Shown one piece after another: positions 40,001 to 53,400 of a DNA stretch of 64,000 nucleotides. Where the stretch lies: the NCBI RefSeq assembly GCF_015706575.1, contig NW_024037059.1, positions 14,917,730 through 14,981,729 of the forward strand. The letters are read 5' to 3'. The translations under genes were made by a program, and so were the position numbers. The number at the start of each line of letters is the position of its first letter. The stretch's first letter is position 1. A model generated the notes under the pieces. That model had not been told where the DNA came from. It searched no databases and saw only the letters and a list, made by a program, of their open reading frames with translations. The stretch is from Patiria miniata (taxonomy: Eukaryota > Echinodermata > Asteroidea > Valvatida > Asterinidae).

Positions 40001-41400
40001 CTTAAAAAACCTTCTTGTGGTTTTGTATTTTTTAAGACCTTTTGCGGCCGAATACTCTCTTGAAAACATGAGTGACGTTTTGATCGCAGGAAAACTTTAA
40101 GCTTACGGGCTACTGCATATACCGTACAAAAACAAAATCATCTGTTGTTTACTGATACAGAAAACCAACTTCAAGAAAAGTATCGTCTAAGCTTACTGGA
40201 ACAAATTATTTATATATTTTCCACATAGATGTGACAAATGAACATCAGACATTCATGCCTCTGGCTCTACATATTCTTTACAGCGAGATACTTAGGTTTC
40301 ATGTGTTATGTACTGCTGTCGATATGACAAGACTCTTGATGGGCCAATGTACTCTATCGGTCAATGTCCCCACTGTGCCATGTGACTCATGAAAGAATGT
40401 GTATCAGGCCTAGGCGCGAGTCACGATCATCGCTCAGTGACGTCAGAAGTCGGTTAATTGTACATCATGACTTGTTAGTCGCTCTTTCAGCCACTATGCA
40501 ATCCGTCAGGCTACAACATAAATCTGTACTCACTAAAGCCAAAGAGAGGGTATAGTACCTTATAGTCTTGACGTTGTGGCATGACATCTACGGACACCCT
40601 CGGTGGCACCAGTCTGAAATTGATATATTGCTAGTATTTCATTTTATCGGCTGCAGTTACTGCTGGAAATGCGGATGGCAGAACGTTTGGTTTAGGGTTT
40701 GTCTAAAATTACAATCACTATTTAACCAAAGACAAATATCAATCAACAACTAGCCCCCTTTGGACATTTTTTTGGCCAAAATTTCCCTATTAGTTTACTG
40801 TGTCCCTTTAGATTCAGGATATGGCAGCTTGTTCTCACTTTCAGTTTTGGGTTCAAGCAAATCTCTGAATGGCTAAGAAATCCTACGAGGATTTTTGTTA
40901 TACCTCCAGCCAGTCATTTTTTTGTGTTTCAGATCCCCCCCACAAGGAAATTGCCTGGGACATTTCATTCATTATTCGTCAAGTGACACATCAAAGAAGT
41001 GTCGATCGAGAGCCTGCAGTTTGTTTTATGATTAAACATACCACAGGCGCTAATGACTGTAATCTGACGGGGGGCAAGCCTTTGGATGACTTTCCAATTA
41101 CCTGTACGTCTGAATGAAAGGGTTAATTTGCATGTAAATAACTTATCTGCATTATAGGCAACGCGTGTCATGTGAGATAAAGAGCAAAGGGTGCAATGAC
41201 ATTCACCACACTATACTGACATTTAGATATGGACATTTCTGACCTTATTATGGGAACCCTTTAAATTTGCTCAAACGCTAAATTGCAGTTGTTATAGCTT
41301 AACCCTATAAATGAGCGTCACAGTATTTATTAGTTTGTTAAATTATTGAATAATTTGGATTATCGAATATCGAACTTAGTCAAACGTTACTAACGACCCC
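37100..41400. other. Intergenic, no gene or clear repeat
   Basis: AT-rich sequence with short unconnected open frames on both strands and no exon pair that reads into a known family. The stretch upstream of the SCOC promoter could hold distal regulatory elements, but nothing specific is visible. Confidence 0.4.
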
Positions 41401-41419
41401 ATGTGGAAATACCCAGAAC

Positions 41420-41782
41420 AATTCGGGCGTTTCACAATGCAGTGCGCCACCAAGAGTTTGTCGTGGAGAGTCCATTATTCAAGTTTACGGTCGATGAAAC
41501 ATGGCCCATTTGAACGAGTGTCAGTAGACAACTTGAGCTAATGTTTGTTATAGATTGGGGTATAGCGTCTTACAACAAAACTCCGTATTGATAAAAGGCA
41601 AAGAAAAGGGCAAACTCTCGAATCATGCGAAACTACATGACTAGAAAAAACTAAAAATTTCAAATGTCCCGCCCTGCGAATTTGTCGACCATTTCCCACA
41701 ATGCACCGGGAAAAAATCTCTCCGTGGCAAACTCTTGGTGGCAAACTCTTGGTGGCGCACTGCATTGTGAAGCGCCCGAATT
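41420..41782. mobile_element. Inverted-repeat MITE
   Basis: Ends AATTCGGGCGTTTCACAATG and its near-complement at 41763-41782 pair, and the pairing continues through 'cagtgcgccaccaagagtt' for about 50 bp. The right end has one extra tandem 'gtggcaaactcttg' unit. No certain target duplication was seen. Confidence 0.8.
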
Positions 41783-43585
41783 ACATTAGGAACGACAGGA
41801 GATCCACGTCATCGAAAACCATAGAAATACCCTTAACTTTCTAGATCAGTCTGTAGAATTGGACACACAAATTAAGTACTTGGTGCATTTTTCGCCGTCC
41901 TTACGTCAATTCCTTGAAATGGAAACGGAATGAATTTCCATATCAAGGTTGATAACAAAATCAGGTAACTTTAATATGTCATTCCCCATACGGCGTCACA
42001 TACTACGAATCCTGATTGCAAATGCAAGCACAACTAACCTAAGTTGGCAAATTGCAAAACTGGTAGCGATTCCGCTAATGTCTAACGGCAGTCATTTAGC
42101 TACCTGCAGCCTGACTGGGCCTGCATACCAAAATAACATTTCCACTGATATAAAGCGCTGGTGTAACCACGCAACTTACGAGAACCCTTGACTTCCAGCA
42201 TGGCAACTGGTTCATCCAACTCTCGGCTGTCTGTAAACGTCCATTTATATCAACGTAGACAGCCAAAAGTGTATCACCCCACAGTGAATACAAATAAACT
42301 CAGAATTCGTGTATTATCATGGGCAGACATTACATCCATCAATACATTTAATTATGTGCTAAGTTGGAATGTGAAATTCCAATATTAACGTAACACTGTA
42401 CAAAACTTATTAAACGTGTGAAAATCGTGCGACATTAATATATCAAGTAAAAGTTTCGACTTACCAATTTCTTTTGAGCGAGTTGTTCATTCAAATAATA
42501 TTCAAGACATGTCGAGTCCTAAAGAAGGATGCTGACCTGATTGTGCAAAATAAAGAAGAAGAATTTATGAAGTCATTTTTAGTAATTCAAATTCACAGCG
42601 ATTTTAACAATAAACCAGGAAGTGACAGGTCATTCAAAGATAATCCAACAACTAGTGCTTAATAATCTAATCTTAATTAACATCTCATTAACAACACTCA
42701 GAGATTCGACGTTTCAACTAAACAAAAACTACAAATGTAGCAATTATTAGATACAAAATGCACACAAGTTTCGGTAGTTTACCGAGCACATTCGTTTGTG
42801 AGAAAAGCAGCTTTTTGGTGGAATGATTTTACATTGTACCTATAGACTTCTATTCTTTATGATGTCAAACTTTATACGTATTGATACAACTGTGCCGAAA
42901 CTTAGACAATGGTTCTTTGAATGCATACTTACAATTGATTTTACAGCAAAATTGTTTCAAGTCAAGTATAACACTATTTTGAAAACTTAATTATATTCTA
43001 AGAAGCAAACTTTAAAGGAATTCTCCATTAGATCAGTTCATGAAACAGTCAGCGCGTTCTTGGTTCGTGTTGCAGAGGTAAGTGCAAGCTACGAGCTGAC
43101 CTCACTAGTATAGTGGGTTTTATTGGACGGTAGAATCAACAAACTGTACCGGGCAAACGCGGTTCGCCTTACAGTGTCACAAAATGAGTCCGGATGATGT
43201 GGCCCAAGAAACCGCGGTCCCCGCTACACGGGTACAGGGAAATTTTTTCCAGGCGTAGGAGCAAGAAAAGTGCAGTTAGCGATTCCTTTTACCAAAATAT
43301 CGACGGGTTCTTAATTTGATTCCAATGAAATTGAATCGGACGGGCGACAGCGAGTAAACGAAAAGTGTGTGTGGTTCTTATGTGTTTGGGTAGGCGTCTT
43401 GGTAAATGCACTCCCATCAAGATCTCGTGGGGTTTTGCTCCGTGTCGTTCAACTCTTTGGCTAACCTTTCTACCACCGTTTGGTAAGAGTTACTTGGAGC
43501 TACCACTATAAGTTTGCTACTTTCTTCATGTCTAGAGCATTAACCGTTTGTGCCCTCTGCTACATCTTAATGTCAAACCTTTTAA

Positions 43586-44039
43586 CCCTAAAAGTGCCGG
43601 GGGGCGGAATCCGCCCCCGCCCCCTCAACATTTTCCGCGATAGCCTCTAAAAAAATTTTTTTTTCGCAACCCGAGCTGTTATGACTTTTTAGCCTCGAGC
43701 TTTGCGCATCTTTTGATACCAAAAACATAAAAATCGGACCACGGGTTGCCGCGTAGCGAAAAATTTTCCGGCGCGTAGTGAAAACGGAATTTTCCCAAAT
43801 ACGTCATGTACACAGAGCAGAATTGCCATTCGTACATATGAATAATTAATTAGCCATAATTCCAATACCTATTAACCTATAGTCATGAAATTTCTTGGGT
43901 ATGTTTAGGAAGAGTTGCTCTATGCATGTACTGAGTTTCCAAAATTTTCGTCACTCGATGGCCGAGATCTTGGGGGGGGCGGAATCCGCCCCCCCCCCCC
44001 CGGCTGAGAGTTGGTCAAAATAACCCGGCCCTTTTAGGG
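43586..44039. mobile_element. piggyBac-like non-autonomous element
   Basis: TTAA (43582-43585, 44040-44043) flanks CCCTAAAAGTGCCGGG and CCCGGCCCTTTTAGGG. TTAA duplication with CCCTA-type ends is typical of piggyBac. 'ggcggaatccgcccc' occurs near each end and is itself palindromic. No transposase. Confidence 0.8.
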
Positions 44040-44394
44040 TTAATTGGTTTCAGATGTCACATCAACAGCTTCTTCAGACCGATACACTGAATGTAGAGAA
44101 CTTTTTTTAATTACTTAAAAGGCTGAAACTTTTGATATTCAAAGTGAAAGACTGGTACTTGGTTGAAACTATTAAAACAATAGCTAACAGTTTGTCATTG
44201 CGACTCAGCAGATCCACAGAAATGACAGGCTGTGACAGAGGACATCGTATGACTTGGACACCATTACATATGACAACCATGTTTCGCCGAAATTTCGGAG
44301 AAACTTGTCAGAACGGTGCAGTTGTATAACGCCGATAAAACCGTTGTAAATTGTGGTAGCACTTGTAATTTCTCTTTAGAGTGGAGGGTCGAGT

Positions 44395-44475
44395 GATGGG
44401 AATAACCACTGCTCACTCACCGGCGTTTCGATCAATTTGTTCTAGACCTCATCAGAAGAATGGTCAGAATCAGGA
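44395..44475 (-). mobile_element. Retroelement-like fragment with hammerhead-like core
   Basis: On the minus strand 'ctgatga' is followed by a stem candidate (ggtc/gatc around an 11-nt loop) and directly by 'gaaacgcc'. This is the exact order and spacing of a hammerhead core (CUGANGA, stem II, GAAA). A closing stem III and a cleavage triplet were not found, so it may be a decayed copy. Such cores are known in Penelope-like retroelements. Confidence 0.35.
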
Positions 44476-44556
44476 GTAAACGATGCTAGTAAACCTAAAC
44501 AATTTTCTTATACGACTCGAAGTCATAGTTTACACAACTTCACCATATACAGTTTT

Positions 44557-44646
44557 CATAAGATGGAATTTTGTGTCGGGGTGATGTAATTCAAACTAGG
44601 TTTTGCCCTTCACCGACGTATACACACCGTATACTCAGTGTGTTAT
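44557..44646 (+). mobile_element. Partial copy of the palindromic tRNA element
   Basis: Reads 'cataagatggaattttg', 'gtcggggtgat' and 'aggttttgcccttcaccgac', then 'atactcagtgtgtta', matching the outer flank and one arm of 17803-17919 in inverted orientation. It stops before the part of the arm next to the tRNA-like spacer. Substitutions relative to 17.8 kb show it is older or separately derived. Confidence 0.8.
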
Positions 44647-46000
44647 AAAGATGGATATAAAGTTTCAAATCTTACTGAAAACTAGTAGGTCTTAACATCT
44701 AAAAATAAACTGGCTGAATCGTTATCTGACAGATAAAAATCGTCAGAGCGTCTGACATTTGCCAGATACAATCCCTGATTCATGACAGCACGCGCAAAAA
44801 AAAAAAACATATCAAAACAATCCTCCCACAGGGCGACACCATTTATAGCCTCTTTGTTACTAATTCCGCTCAGAATGCTGAAGGGTTATCTCGTACACTT
44901 TATAATGGTGCTTTAATCAGGCTGAAAAACCTGCAAGACTTGAAAATCCATTTGTCCTGCAGCAAGAAGATCCTTTCTCTTTGTTTGGGGGAAATGTGAT
45001 CCTCGTTTATAATGGGTCTGTCCTCGTTTCTCTCCAAGAGATGCCTGGGTCCTGTCTGGGACCTGAGATGCCGTGTGCCGCGAGGACGCACGCATCCTGG
45101 CCAGACAGTCTGTATCACACATGCCGTGCACCGATTTCGAAATGCCTCCTCCAAAGGTTTATTTGATGAATAGGGTACAATGATGAAGCCAATGGCACCA
45201 TACTCTGCTTCGGGATACCTATCGAGTTTCGACTGTCAATCTACCGGATAAAAAACCCGGAAACGCTCCCGTCGACCTGGGTTCGGGACCTTTCTTAAAG
45301 ATACTCCAACGGGCAGGGTAACTGGATACCTTTTCCGTTCGTCCCAAAGACAACATAATTGCTTCGAAACAGCGCTGCCGCAGATGTGTAAAAGGATCTT
45401 TGTCAACCTTGCATAAAGAAGATCCGAAAAATGATATAGCCTCATGATCACCAAATTGGATGCGGTTACATTATAACGCGGGGTGAATCTTTGATATGTG
45501 TCTCTTTGGTTTCCGAAGAATGAGTTGTTTTTTAAAATGGTTTACCAAAATGGAATTTATGAGCTCACTTGTTTCATAATTTGTATTTATTTCGTAATGA
45601 CTGCGCATGCGCCGATACTTGATACCTGACGATTGGATCCACGGTACGTATGCGTAAATCTTTGATGAAGAGCACTCTGCACAATAAGAGTTCGGACATC
45701 GATTTTCATCGGTATATGGTTACAAAGCCATTCATTTTATGGAGGCGTTTGACTTTCAAAATGGAGATATATTATAAGTTCGGTCACTATAGTAGGCGTC
45801 TGATGGTCGGTTCGAGGTATCTCATTACTGGCACGTCCCTGTGTGAGTGGTACTATAAATGTGCATTATTCACGGGCTGCGAGCCAAACGTAATTTCTTT
45901 TTATGCCAAGCGTTTGGATGAGATCAATTTTACTTTTTGATCTGGCCAAAAAAGAAAAATAGACATCTTATTCGCCTTCTTTATGGGCCCGGTCCATATA

Positions 46001-46657
46001 CAGCCTGTCCCAAAAAATGTTGCACGCAGAAACAGGCTCTGTGTCCTTGGAATATTGAAAAATGTTTCATGATGCTTATATAATGTTAAACCTGGGATAT
46101 TTAGCTTTCAAATGCTATTTGTTTTATCAATTTTGCTGTTGCCAAACCAGAGATATGGTCCGTTGAACACAAACACTCAAAAATTAGTTTGTGCCACTTT
46201 CCGTAGGTTGATACTATAAACAGCAGTATTGCCAGTATTATACACATATATGATTGTGCAGAAAAAAACAATTAGTAATGAATAGGTGAAGAAACACTTT
46301 TGTTATTCATATTATAATGTTCTTTTCATTATTTGTAACACACTCTCCAAATCATCATAATAAAACATATCTTCTGGAATTGCGAACCTCAACTGAAGTC
46401 GGATTTGAACAGGTGCCATGTCTTGTCATGTCATTATTAGGCCTAACAATGTAGAAAGTGGCACAAATGGATTTTTGAGTGTTTGTGTTCAACGGACCAT
46501 ATCTCTGGTTTGGCAACAGCAAAATTGATAAAACAAATAGTATTTGAAAGCTGAATATCCTAGTGTTAACATTATTATAAGCATCATGAAATATTATTCA
46601 ATGTTCCAAGGACACAGAGCCCGTTTCTGCTTGCAGCATTTGTTTTGGGACAGGCTG
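46001..46657. mobile_element. mariner-like element with ~200-bp inverted repeats
   Basis: TA at both flanks (45999-46000, 46658-46659) and ends CAGCCTGTCCCAAAA / complement at the right. About 200 bp at each end pair at roughly nine in ten bases; the long shared block includes 'ccagagatatggtccgttg'. The ~250-bp middle is AT-rich and non-coding. TA duplication and CAG ends place it in the Tc1/mariner group. Confidence 0.85.
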
Positions 46658-47257
46658 TAGTGACGCTGAAGATTATCGAGAATGATATAAACGTAGGTGC
46701 AATAGACCTGCGGTACGCCCTATACTATAATGATTCGCTGATTGTGGGAGGTGCGAAAACCCTGCGAAAACCCTTTTGAGAGAAAACACCGGGAAATAGC
46801 CATCCGGCTTCCTTATTTCTATGGCAACCAAGTTTGTCATCTCGGTAGATCAGCATTGATTTAGATTTAATCAATGAAGACAATGGAAATGCTGACATAT
46901 TTGCAGGAATATTACTGACTGAGCGTTTTACGTAGTTCAGATTTGAATGAGGTTAGAGAAGTAATGGTTCTCAACTGTACATGCAAATTATTCCATATAA
47001 TTGTGTACCAGTTACAGCAAAGCTTGAGGCATAACATTTTTCTTTTCGCAAATGGAATCTTCAGCGCCTTGTCAGTTGATTGTCTCGTTTCACGAAGGCG
47101 CGTACGTTTTGGTCGATGCTATCACAACCACATATTCAGAGCAGACTCGGCGATACCTTACTCCCAAGGGAATGAAATGCATAGGCTTCAGAGTGGCAAA
47201 GAAATCGAACGATCTATGAAATTCAATTCCTGTAGCGCAGTTTTGGGCAGAGTCTAG

Positions 47258-50200
47258 AGCCGCTTATCAAAACCTATCTCATTTGATGGATGCAGTTGTG
47301 AACAGGAATAGTCATGTTGGACTACAATACATTTGCATTCAGCATATTGTGTCAGAACACCATGTTTCAAGAGAACTCTATTTTAAACTCATTTCACGGG
47401 CATGAATTTCCACATAACTCACGATAATAAGCTATTATTTTACAATGCAAAGCATCTGCCACATTTGATTGGTTAGAACAATACATCGTCAAGTAGCATT
47501 TGAAGGCTTCACGTACACTTTGCTCTTGTTGGGTTCTCTCGGCACCAAGAGTAAATGAACATACGACAATACGATTAAAATTACGTGCCTGTATTTCAGT
47601 AAAGAAGTCGAGTTATGCTTAAAACTGACAAAAACATAAATCGCTGTAACTTGTGAAAATATGAATGCTAAATAGGGCTCTGATCTGAATCCATTTATGT
47701 TATCGGGCCTGACTCTTCGAGCCATCAATAACATTCAGGTATACAAATGAACAAGCAGACTGCTCATGCCGTATCTAAATGAGTTCAATACGTGCGAGTC
47801 CTTCACAGTGCCAGTATTAAACCTTAAAGCTAATGTGCCCAATAGACAAGGATCTAAACTAATGCAGTTTGCATTTGCTGAAGGAAAAGGCCTGTTAAGT
47901 CGTCCTATCAGATTTATCTCTCACTATGAAAACCCTCTTGTTCTTATCTCCTCGCTGAAAGTGCATCAGCATTTGCTCAAGTCTTATCGACCGACTGCCT
48001 TACTTGACCGTTTCTGTCTTAAGTGACATTTGACTTCTAGAGAGAAGCATGTCGTGTAATGGTGATCAGGCAGGGCAGATCAGGAGAGCGAGAAACTACC
48101 CCAACAGGCCCGTTCGGGTAGCCGGCTAAAAATAATTGCTCGGACTGGCTGGTTAATTCGATGCGCTGGGAGCACTATCTCCGGCAAGTCGGGTAATCGT
48201 AGCTGGCCCTGCTTAAAGTAGCATTCATCAGTCAGCCAGCCGAGCTTGTTTCTGGAGAGAGAGAGAAAAGGAAGTGGGCCGGGAAGACGACAACATACCG
48301 TGATTAGATTTGACATGATGGGATGGTATACCGACGACTTGGGAGGCTCTCCCTTGAGTACGATATCAATGATCTACTGGGTTAATGCGGTGGAGAGGGT
48401 TTGTTCACTCGGTGGGGGCCTCGTGTGGTCAAGAAGTTCTAGATCACAGTCGTTTCTATCGTTCTTTGCAGCTTCTCGATTCCACTTACAGTTTATGATC
48501 TTCGGCGATCTGATTTCACCTCTTCCCGATTTTTTTTCTACAATTACAGGATTGATTGCAGTAAAATGAGTAGCTCAGGGACGAAACAACAATACTGGTG
48601 TGGGTTTTGTAGTATAGTTACAAAACTCTGCACCATGCACCACAGGAGAGAAAGCGTAATAAGATCTGTCAAACTAGAGTAAACGATAGAATATAGGGCC
48701 TATATAAGGTACATTACACGACAAGGATTTTAAAATAAATCTTGCCCTAGGTAGAGCCTTAGTATAGGTTTGACGCTATGCTGGCTTGAATGTTAAACCT
48801 GCGGAAAATATTAGAAATGACACTGTTAGAAATGCATCGAAAGACCATCCTCAATCACGATGCAAAGCAGGGATATATCAAAAATGGAGAGAAATCTAAA
48901 CATTACGTTGGACAGGTTCGGGTGACTATCAAGACAGATTCACCGAGTCACTGATATAAAAAGGCGTGTAAGTCGGTAAAGACAGATTCACCGAGTCACT
49001 GATATAAAAGGCGTGCAAGTCGGTTAAAAGAAAACCGGAACCAAAGAACGTCAGCTTCGATTAAGTCGTCGGTTTGTTTCTTCAATACTGCAATGGCGAG
49101 GATTGTCATCCCTGGGACTTCCCTCCCCGTTCAGCCTCGCCTGTTGACGGATGAACCATTTCCACTCGTCTCTTGCAACTCGAGGGTCCGGGCAACCGGT
49201 TAGCTTGCTACGTCTTCACGAGGAAAAGAGAACAGAAAAGATGAAGGAGGGATAGACGAGAGAGGGCAAACCATCAGCAACGGAGCGTAAGCATTTCTTG
49301 CGGATTCACGAACCGTCGAAGCTTCAAGATGATGTGGATGGGTGCACTTCCTGCGTTTCGGCGTTCAGTTTTCTTTCTTTTCTCTCTTCCATTTATGTCT
49401 GTTGACACTTTTAAGAAAAAAACAACCTCCACTTATTAGCGGTCATGTTGATCACACAACGCGCGAAGTGCAAGGCATAGCTTCAAAATTGACGGTTGAT
49501 TGATGTCCCTGCATGCGTGCTCCCAATAGCTCAAGCTTCTTTGCTGTAGGACGGAGAATGATGTTAAAACAAACAAAAAACTGACCAAACGATTGACAAA
49601 AAGATTGTAATACGCTGGGAAAAGTGCTGAATTCCCCACAAAAGGTCGGTAATGTCTAGCGGAACGTTTGGGTGCTTTTGTAAAAATAATATTCAATATT
49701 GAATGACCAAGTGAACCAACCGACCAGATGTTGGGAACTAACTGTTTGTACCAATTCAGGGAAAGATCCCGGACAAAAGATGTCCCATTGTTTGTCTGGG
49801 CATATGCATGAGGAAACTATCGGTGGCAATGCAGAAATTTAAACTTGCAAGAAAGGTTTTTTCTGTTCATAGTGACAGCATCAATTGGTCTAATATTAAA
49901 GTGTTTAGAAAATAATGAAATACCGAAACTTTGCGGCACCACATCAAATTTACAAGGTGTTTACATAATAGCTGATGATTTTGAAATGATTTAATAATCA
50001 CATTAAATTCATGATGTGGCATTGTGGAGTCGTCTTTTTTTGTTTGTTAACATGGTTGGGTTTCGAAATATTGATATCCTACTGCACAATAGGAGATAGA
50101 AGGGACTGGGTGACAGTATGACGTCACAGGTCATGGTCTGTATAACCGCGTTTCTCCAACAGTTAATAACCTTTTGCGATCAAATTCCCCAGTGAACCTT

Positions 50201-52960
50201 AGGCTATATGCACCCCTGGTGAATAATATATAGTGTACACATTAAGAAATGTTTCGGTCAATTTGTTAAGGCCATTCGTTTAAATTTGCCGATGACGGAG
50301 TCCTCCGAACGTCATTGCACCAAATGCAGACCCTTCTCCGCATGGATTGTTGAAAAGTGTCGGACACGAGCGGGAAAACAAACAAACTAGAAGTGCTTTG
50401 TATTGATTCGTGCAATATCTATCATATTATACGACCTACAAATGCCACCCTGGCCGGTAATATCTCATTAGGAGAGCCGATCCTTACAACAGAACCCGGT
50501 CACATTGACTTCAATAACAAAACCCACACACTACATTTCACATTCAAGGAGAATTGCTTAAGGTCTTTAAAAAAAAATCCACCTGCTTATTCTAAAGCAC
50601 CTCACAACTCAAATGATACATCGAACTGTTCAAAGAATTGACAATTATTTCCCGACTTCAAATTAACACACATTAGGCCCAGCACACAAACACAGCGCAA
50701 ACAGAACCTCTGCTTTTCCCTTTCATCTCAGAGGAATAGGAAACCTGACATCTGGAAGTTCCTTAGGGGTTTCCACGCTTCCTGGATTTCCTTCATCAAT
50801 GTTTCAGTTCCTTATAAGAGAATAATCTTCTTGGAGAGGTTGTGCAGCGTGTGCGTGCGTAGACTTACGGGCTAAGGATTAGGGGCCAAGCCCTGCACAC
50901 TCTTCACACATTGGTAACAAGATAAATCACCATTTCGTCCAATAAATGCATGCAAACATAAGGCTAGTTAACATACCCAACGGGGGTGGGATAGGAGGAC
51001 ATCAACACTGCATCAAGTCTGACCATTACCGTCACTATACTACACGTCATTATTGAAACGATGATGAAAGCGGGTCAAACAAAATTGTTCCCTCAGAGGC
51101 TTATGCAGGATAATGACAATTTCTCTTGCCATAAAGGAAGCAATGTAACCATACTAGCATTCATGCAGTTCGGTGTTGTTTCCACTTTCAATTGGAGTTT
51201 ACTTGGACATTTCGTAAACATTATATTGAGATCACGTCCATGTCGTCAAGTGTGTTTCTAAGAAGAAGACAAGAAACTTAGCCTGACCATAGGCTCTGAT
51301 ATACCCTAACTTTCCCATTTTGTAGGTTTTCCCGGCTATTTTAAAACGTTTTTAACACGTTTTCCAATTCACCAATTCTAACATCAAATTCGTCCGAGAG
51401 GAATTTCACATGCTTTCAGTACAATCAATTTAGTCACTTATCATTCAATTTCAAAGTTTGGTCAACCTATTTAAGTACTTGGTCAAGAATATTCGTCAAT
51501 GCAGATTGAATTGGTATCAGTTATTGCCGAATGACAGCATTCAGAGATCAAATTTGTCTGATGTTAATCGATTTAAAGCTTGTGTTAAGTAAATTAGTCT
51601 GGTGTGTGCTTGAGCATTTTCCTCGTGTCCTCGAGCACAATTTGGCACATTCGTTCGCATGATGTGATCAGACTAAGTAGATGTACTTAACTCAGACAGC
51701 AGTTACCAAAAGACATAGATTACCAAGAACAACAAAACATAGATTACTTTTACATTTTGAAACGAATAAAACAAGTGTTAAAATGAAATAAAAAATGTAA
51801 AAAAAACTATATACGATTACGCTTAGTTCCCCGTGCAACATTTGTGTGTGCCCAAAACTGAGTCTAACGTATTTTTAAGAAGACAAAATCAAAAGAAACA
51901 TTATGACAAAAAAAGAAAACAAAAAAGTGGACCATTATTCTTACCAGCGGCCTGTATGCCTTCTATATCACAGTGAAATATGACGAAACTGAACAAAATT
52001 AGGATTAATTGAGAGACACAAGACGAATTTGTTTAAGTGAATAACGAGGTTCGGCGTAGACGAGACGAAATCGAATACTCCTTGACGAATATATATGTGC
52101 TCATGGTTTGAAGTTACTGATTAAACTAAAATAGAAATTGTTTGACAAAGGACGAAATAAAATATTGGAAGTGCACAAAATGAATTTTACTGGACGAATT
52201 GAATTGGAAAGGAAAACGCTTTAAGATAGCCGGGCCGAAAACTATTTCTGTTATAATACGTGTTCTGGCATTTTGTACATAAAAATACATTTGTATTTAC
52301 ATAAAAACAAATTATAAGTCTTAATTCAACCGTACTTTCGTATAATGCCAAACCAATCAATATTCTATGTTCGACCAAAGGGGAATGCTTCAATGCGGTA
52401 CCGAACCAAATTTTTATATAACAATGCAATGTTTAAACTAATTTCAAATTAATGGTTTTGTTATAAAACAGAAATCCGGCTAATGCTGAAAAATCACAAA
52501 TTTCATAAAAATTGAAAACTTTTCATAGGTAAGATTTGCAAATCCTCTACCGATAAATAGTTATTACTACGGAGTTCTGTAGGTGCCATCCAAGTTTGTT
52601 TCATTGAACGACTATAGAATGTCGATATTCATGGATAATTTATCACAGAGTGATGACATCTGGAAAGTGGAATGTAGTTATCCTCAAATAATTTATCACT
52701 GGATGACGACATCCACGGGATAGGCTATCACTTTCCTGAAACAATTTACAACCTCTCGAAGAATTTACAATGGGGTTGTCCGATCGTACTCCGAAGGTTT
52801 AAATGTCAAAGATAGTTGTAGAGGTATTTTCGAAGGTGAAACCAATAGCCTACACGTATACTTTAAAATAAAGCCTGTATCATAATGTTTTAACACACAC
52901 GAACGACATAACTCCTTTCAGAATTTCGTTCAGCACGTGGCAAACTTTCTCAGTTTCCTG
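47258..52960. other. Intergenic, no gene recognised
   Basis: Contains scattered short open frames without family resemblance. A short ATG frame at 49094 (MARIVIPGTSLPVQPRLLTD) in a GC-richer patch could be a first exon but has no partner. A small tandem repeat lies at 48930-49026. Confidence 0.35.
48930..49026 (+). repeat. Two tandem ~48-bp units
   Basis: 'aagacagattcaccgagtca' followed by 'ctgatataaaa' and 'ggcgtg(t/c)aagtcggt' occurs at 48931 and again at about 48979, nearly identical. Confidence 0.9.
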
Positions 52961-52964
52961 TCTA

Positions 52965-53400
52965 CATGTACATCAGATCAAATCATCCCGTCCAGCTTTA
53001 ATGTTGAAGCGGTCCCTTGGGCTTCCAATTCCCACACGCTGTCCTCATATAAATGTACGATGAGATCAGATCATCAAGTCCAGCTTTAATGTTGATGCCA
53101 CAGGCTTCCGATTCATGAAAGGTGTCCTCATTTAATGTATATGAAATTAGGTTCTCCAGTGCAGCTTGTTGATGCCGTTCCTTACAAGGGCTTCTAATTC
53201 GTAAACTCAGTCTTCATATATATAAATGTACGATATGAAATCGGGTTTCTCCAGTGCAGCTTTAATGTTGATGCGGTCCACAAGGGCTTCCAATTCATAA
53301 ATGCAGTCGTCATGTAAATGCAAATGTACGACATGAAATCAGGTTTGCCTAGTCCAGCTTTAATGTTGATGCAGTGCCTTGCAAGGGATGTAAATGCGCG
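52965..53400 (+). repeat. Degenerate tandem array, ~95-bp unit
   Basis: 'cagctttaatgttgatgc' or a close variant recurs five times (near 52996, 53082, 53161, 53260 and 53357). Each is followed by 'ggcttccaattc'-like sequence, except perhaps the last, and in places by 'aaatgtacgat'. Divergence between copies indicates an old array. It lies 2.7 kb upstream of the GPCR. Confidence 0.85.

Noticed and set aside
44900-45154. 84-residue minus frame starting LEEAFRNRC
   Set aside because: Weakly recalls transposon proteins but no motif could be named and the frame starts at TTG, not ATG.
49094-49204. Short ATG frame (MARIVIPGTSLPVQPRLLTD) as a first exon
   Set aside because: Ends at a stop within about 36 codons and no downstream exon could be linked to it.
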